From Caldilineaceae bacterium (GTDB lineage Bacteria > Chloroflexota > Anaerolineae > Caldilineales > Caldilineaceae): a stretch of 32,613 nt of DNA. Each line of letters starts with the position of its first letter. Positions within the stretch are counted from its first letter, which is position 1. The notes under the pieces were generated by a model. The model saw only the letters and a program-made list of their open reading frames with translations. It was not told the origin of the DNA and made no database searches. The translations under genes and the position numbers were made by a program. The DNA lies in NCBI GenBank assembly GCA_026645575.1, contig JAPKMW010000115.1, positions 1-32,613 on the forward strand, read 5' to 3'. Below, piece by piece: positions 32,538 through 32,613 of this stretch.

Positions 32538-32613
32538 TAACTATTCAGGCAAGCAAGCAGGGCGAAAGGGCAAGCCGAGTAAAGCATTAGACAAAGCATC
32601 AAGAATGGAAATG
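32538..32613. other. Foreign-looking sequence at the breakpoint of sulfotransferase copy 3
   Basis: From about 32538 the DNA is no longer sulfotransferase-like. It is purine-rich (GCAAGCAAGCAGGGCGAAAGG) in contrast to its neighbours, and carries no gene in the 76 bases shown. It may be the end of an insertion sequence or a deletion junction; the element would lie mostly beyond the window. Confidence 0.4.

Noticed and set aside
1..32613. Intrinsic terminators, tRNA genes or CRISPR arrays
   Set aside because: Many hairpins are present but none is followed by a T-run; no tRNA-like fold or regularly spaced 25-40-bp repeats were seen.

Overview
The window (32,613 bases, GC-rich) carries about 19 protein genes and no rRNA, tRNA or CRISPR that I can see. 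The gene mix is many 900-1,080-residue STAND-type (NB-ARC-like NTPase plus TPR) regulators, PAPS-dependent sulfotransferases, a DUF234-type ATPase, a DUF6036-like nucleotidyltransferase and many short palindromic or 7-8-bp tandem intergenic repeats. It fits a Chloroflexota bacterium (Anaerolineae/Caldilineae type) best. That is inference from gene content, not a database result.

Layout. Bases 1-7592 hold a minus-strand series: a two-domain VOC/extradiol dioxygenase (101-1096), a LuxR-type STAND regulator (1665-4850), an AbrB-like protein (4983-5435) and an amidase (5689-7125). An isochorismatase-fold protein without its usual catalytic residues follows at 7593-8201. From about 8.3 kb to 30.1 kb one arrangement repeats five times: one or two minus-strand genes placed head-to-head with a large plus-strand STAND regulator. 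The units are sulfotransferase/BTAD-STAND (8319-12870), cupin plus NIPSNAP-like/XRE-STAND (12872-16639), lipoprotein/XRE-STAND (16743-20196), DUF234 ATPase plus small protein/XRE-STAND (20202-25124), and lactonase-like MBL plus sulfotransferase/BTAD-STAND (25096-30143). Neighbouring units meet tail-to-tail with gaps of 1, 103, 5, -29 and 24 bases. The right end holds a nucleotidyltransferase gene pair, a SnoaL-like gene and a third sulfotransferase whose 5' end is cut off by unrelated sequence.

How the parts relate. The five plus-strand regulators share the same NTPase/TPR body and a nearly identical C-terminal block but carry two kinds of N-terminal DNA-binding module. Both BTAD-type regulators are paired with a sulfotransferase gene. 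All three XRE-type regulators have, 90-110 bases before their start, the same unusual signal: two or three copies of a decamer (YCACAAAAA core) at 10-11 bp spacing, just upstream of a likely -35 box. A fourth, weaker copy lies behind the amidase gene with no regulator beside it, as if one were lost. I read the region as an expanded family of regulator-effector cassettes, probably for sensing and modifying small molecules. The ligands and the regulated products are unknown.

Repeats are frequent and some have entered genes. The linkers between the BTAD and NTPase domains of both BTAD regulators are written in inverted arrays of 7-bp or 8-bp tandem repeats. The LuxR regulator and one sulfotransferase take their stop codons from repeat sequence.
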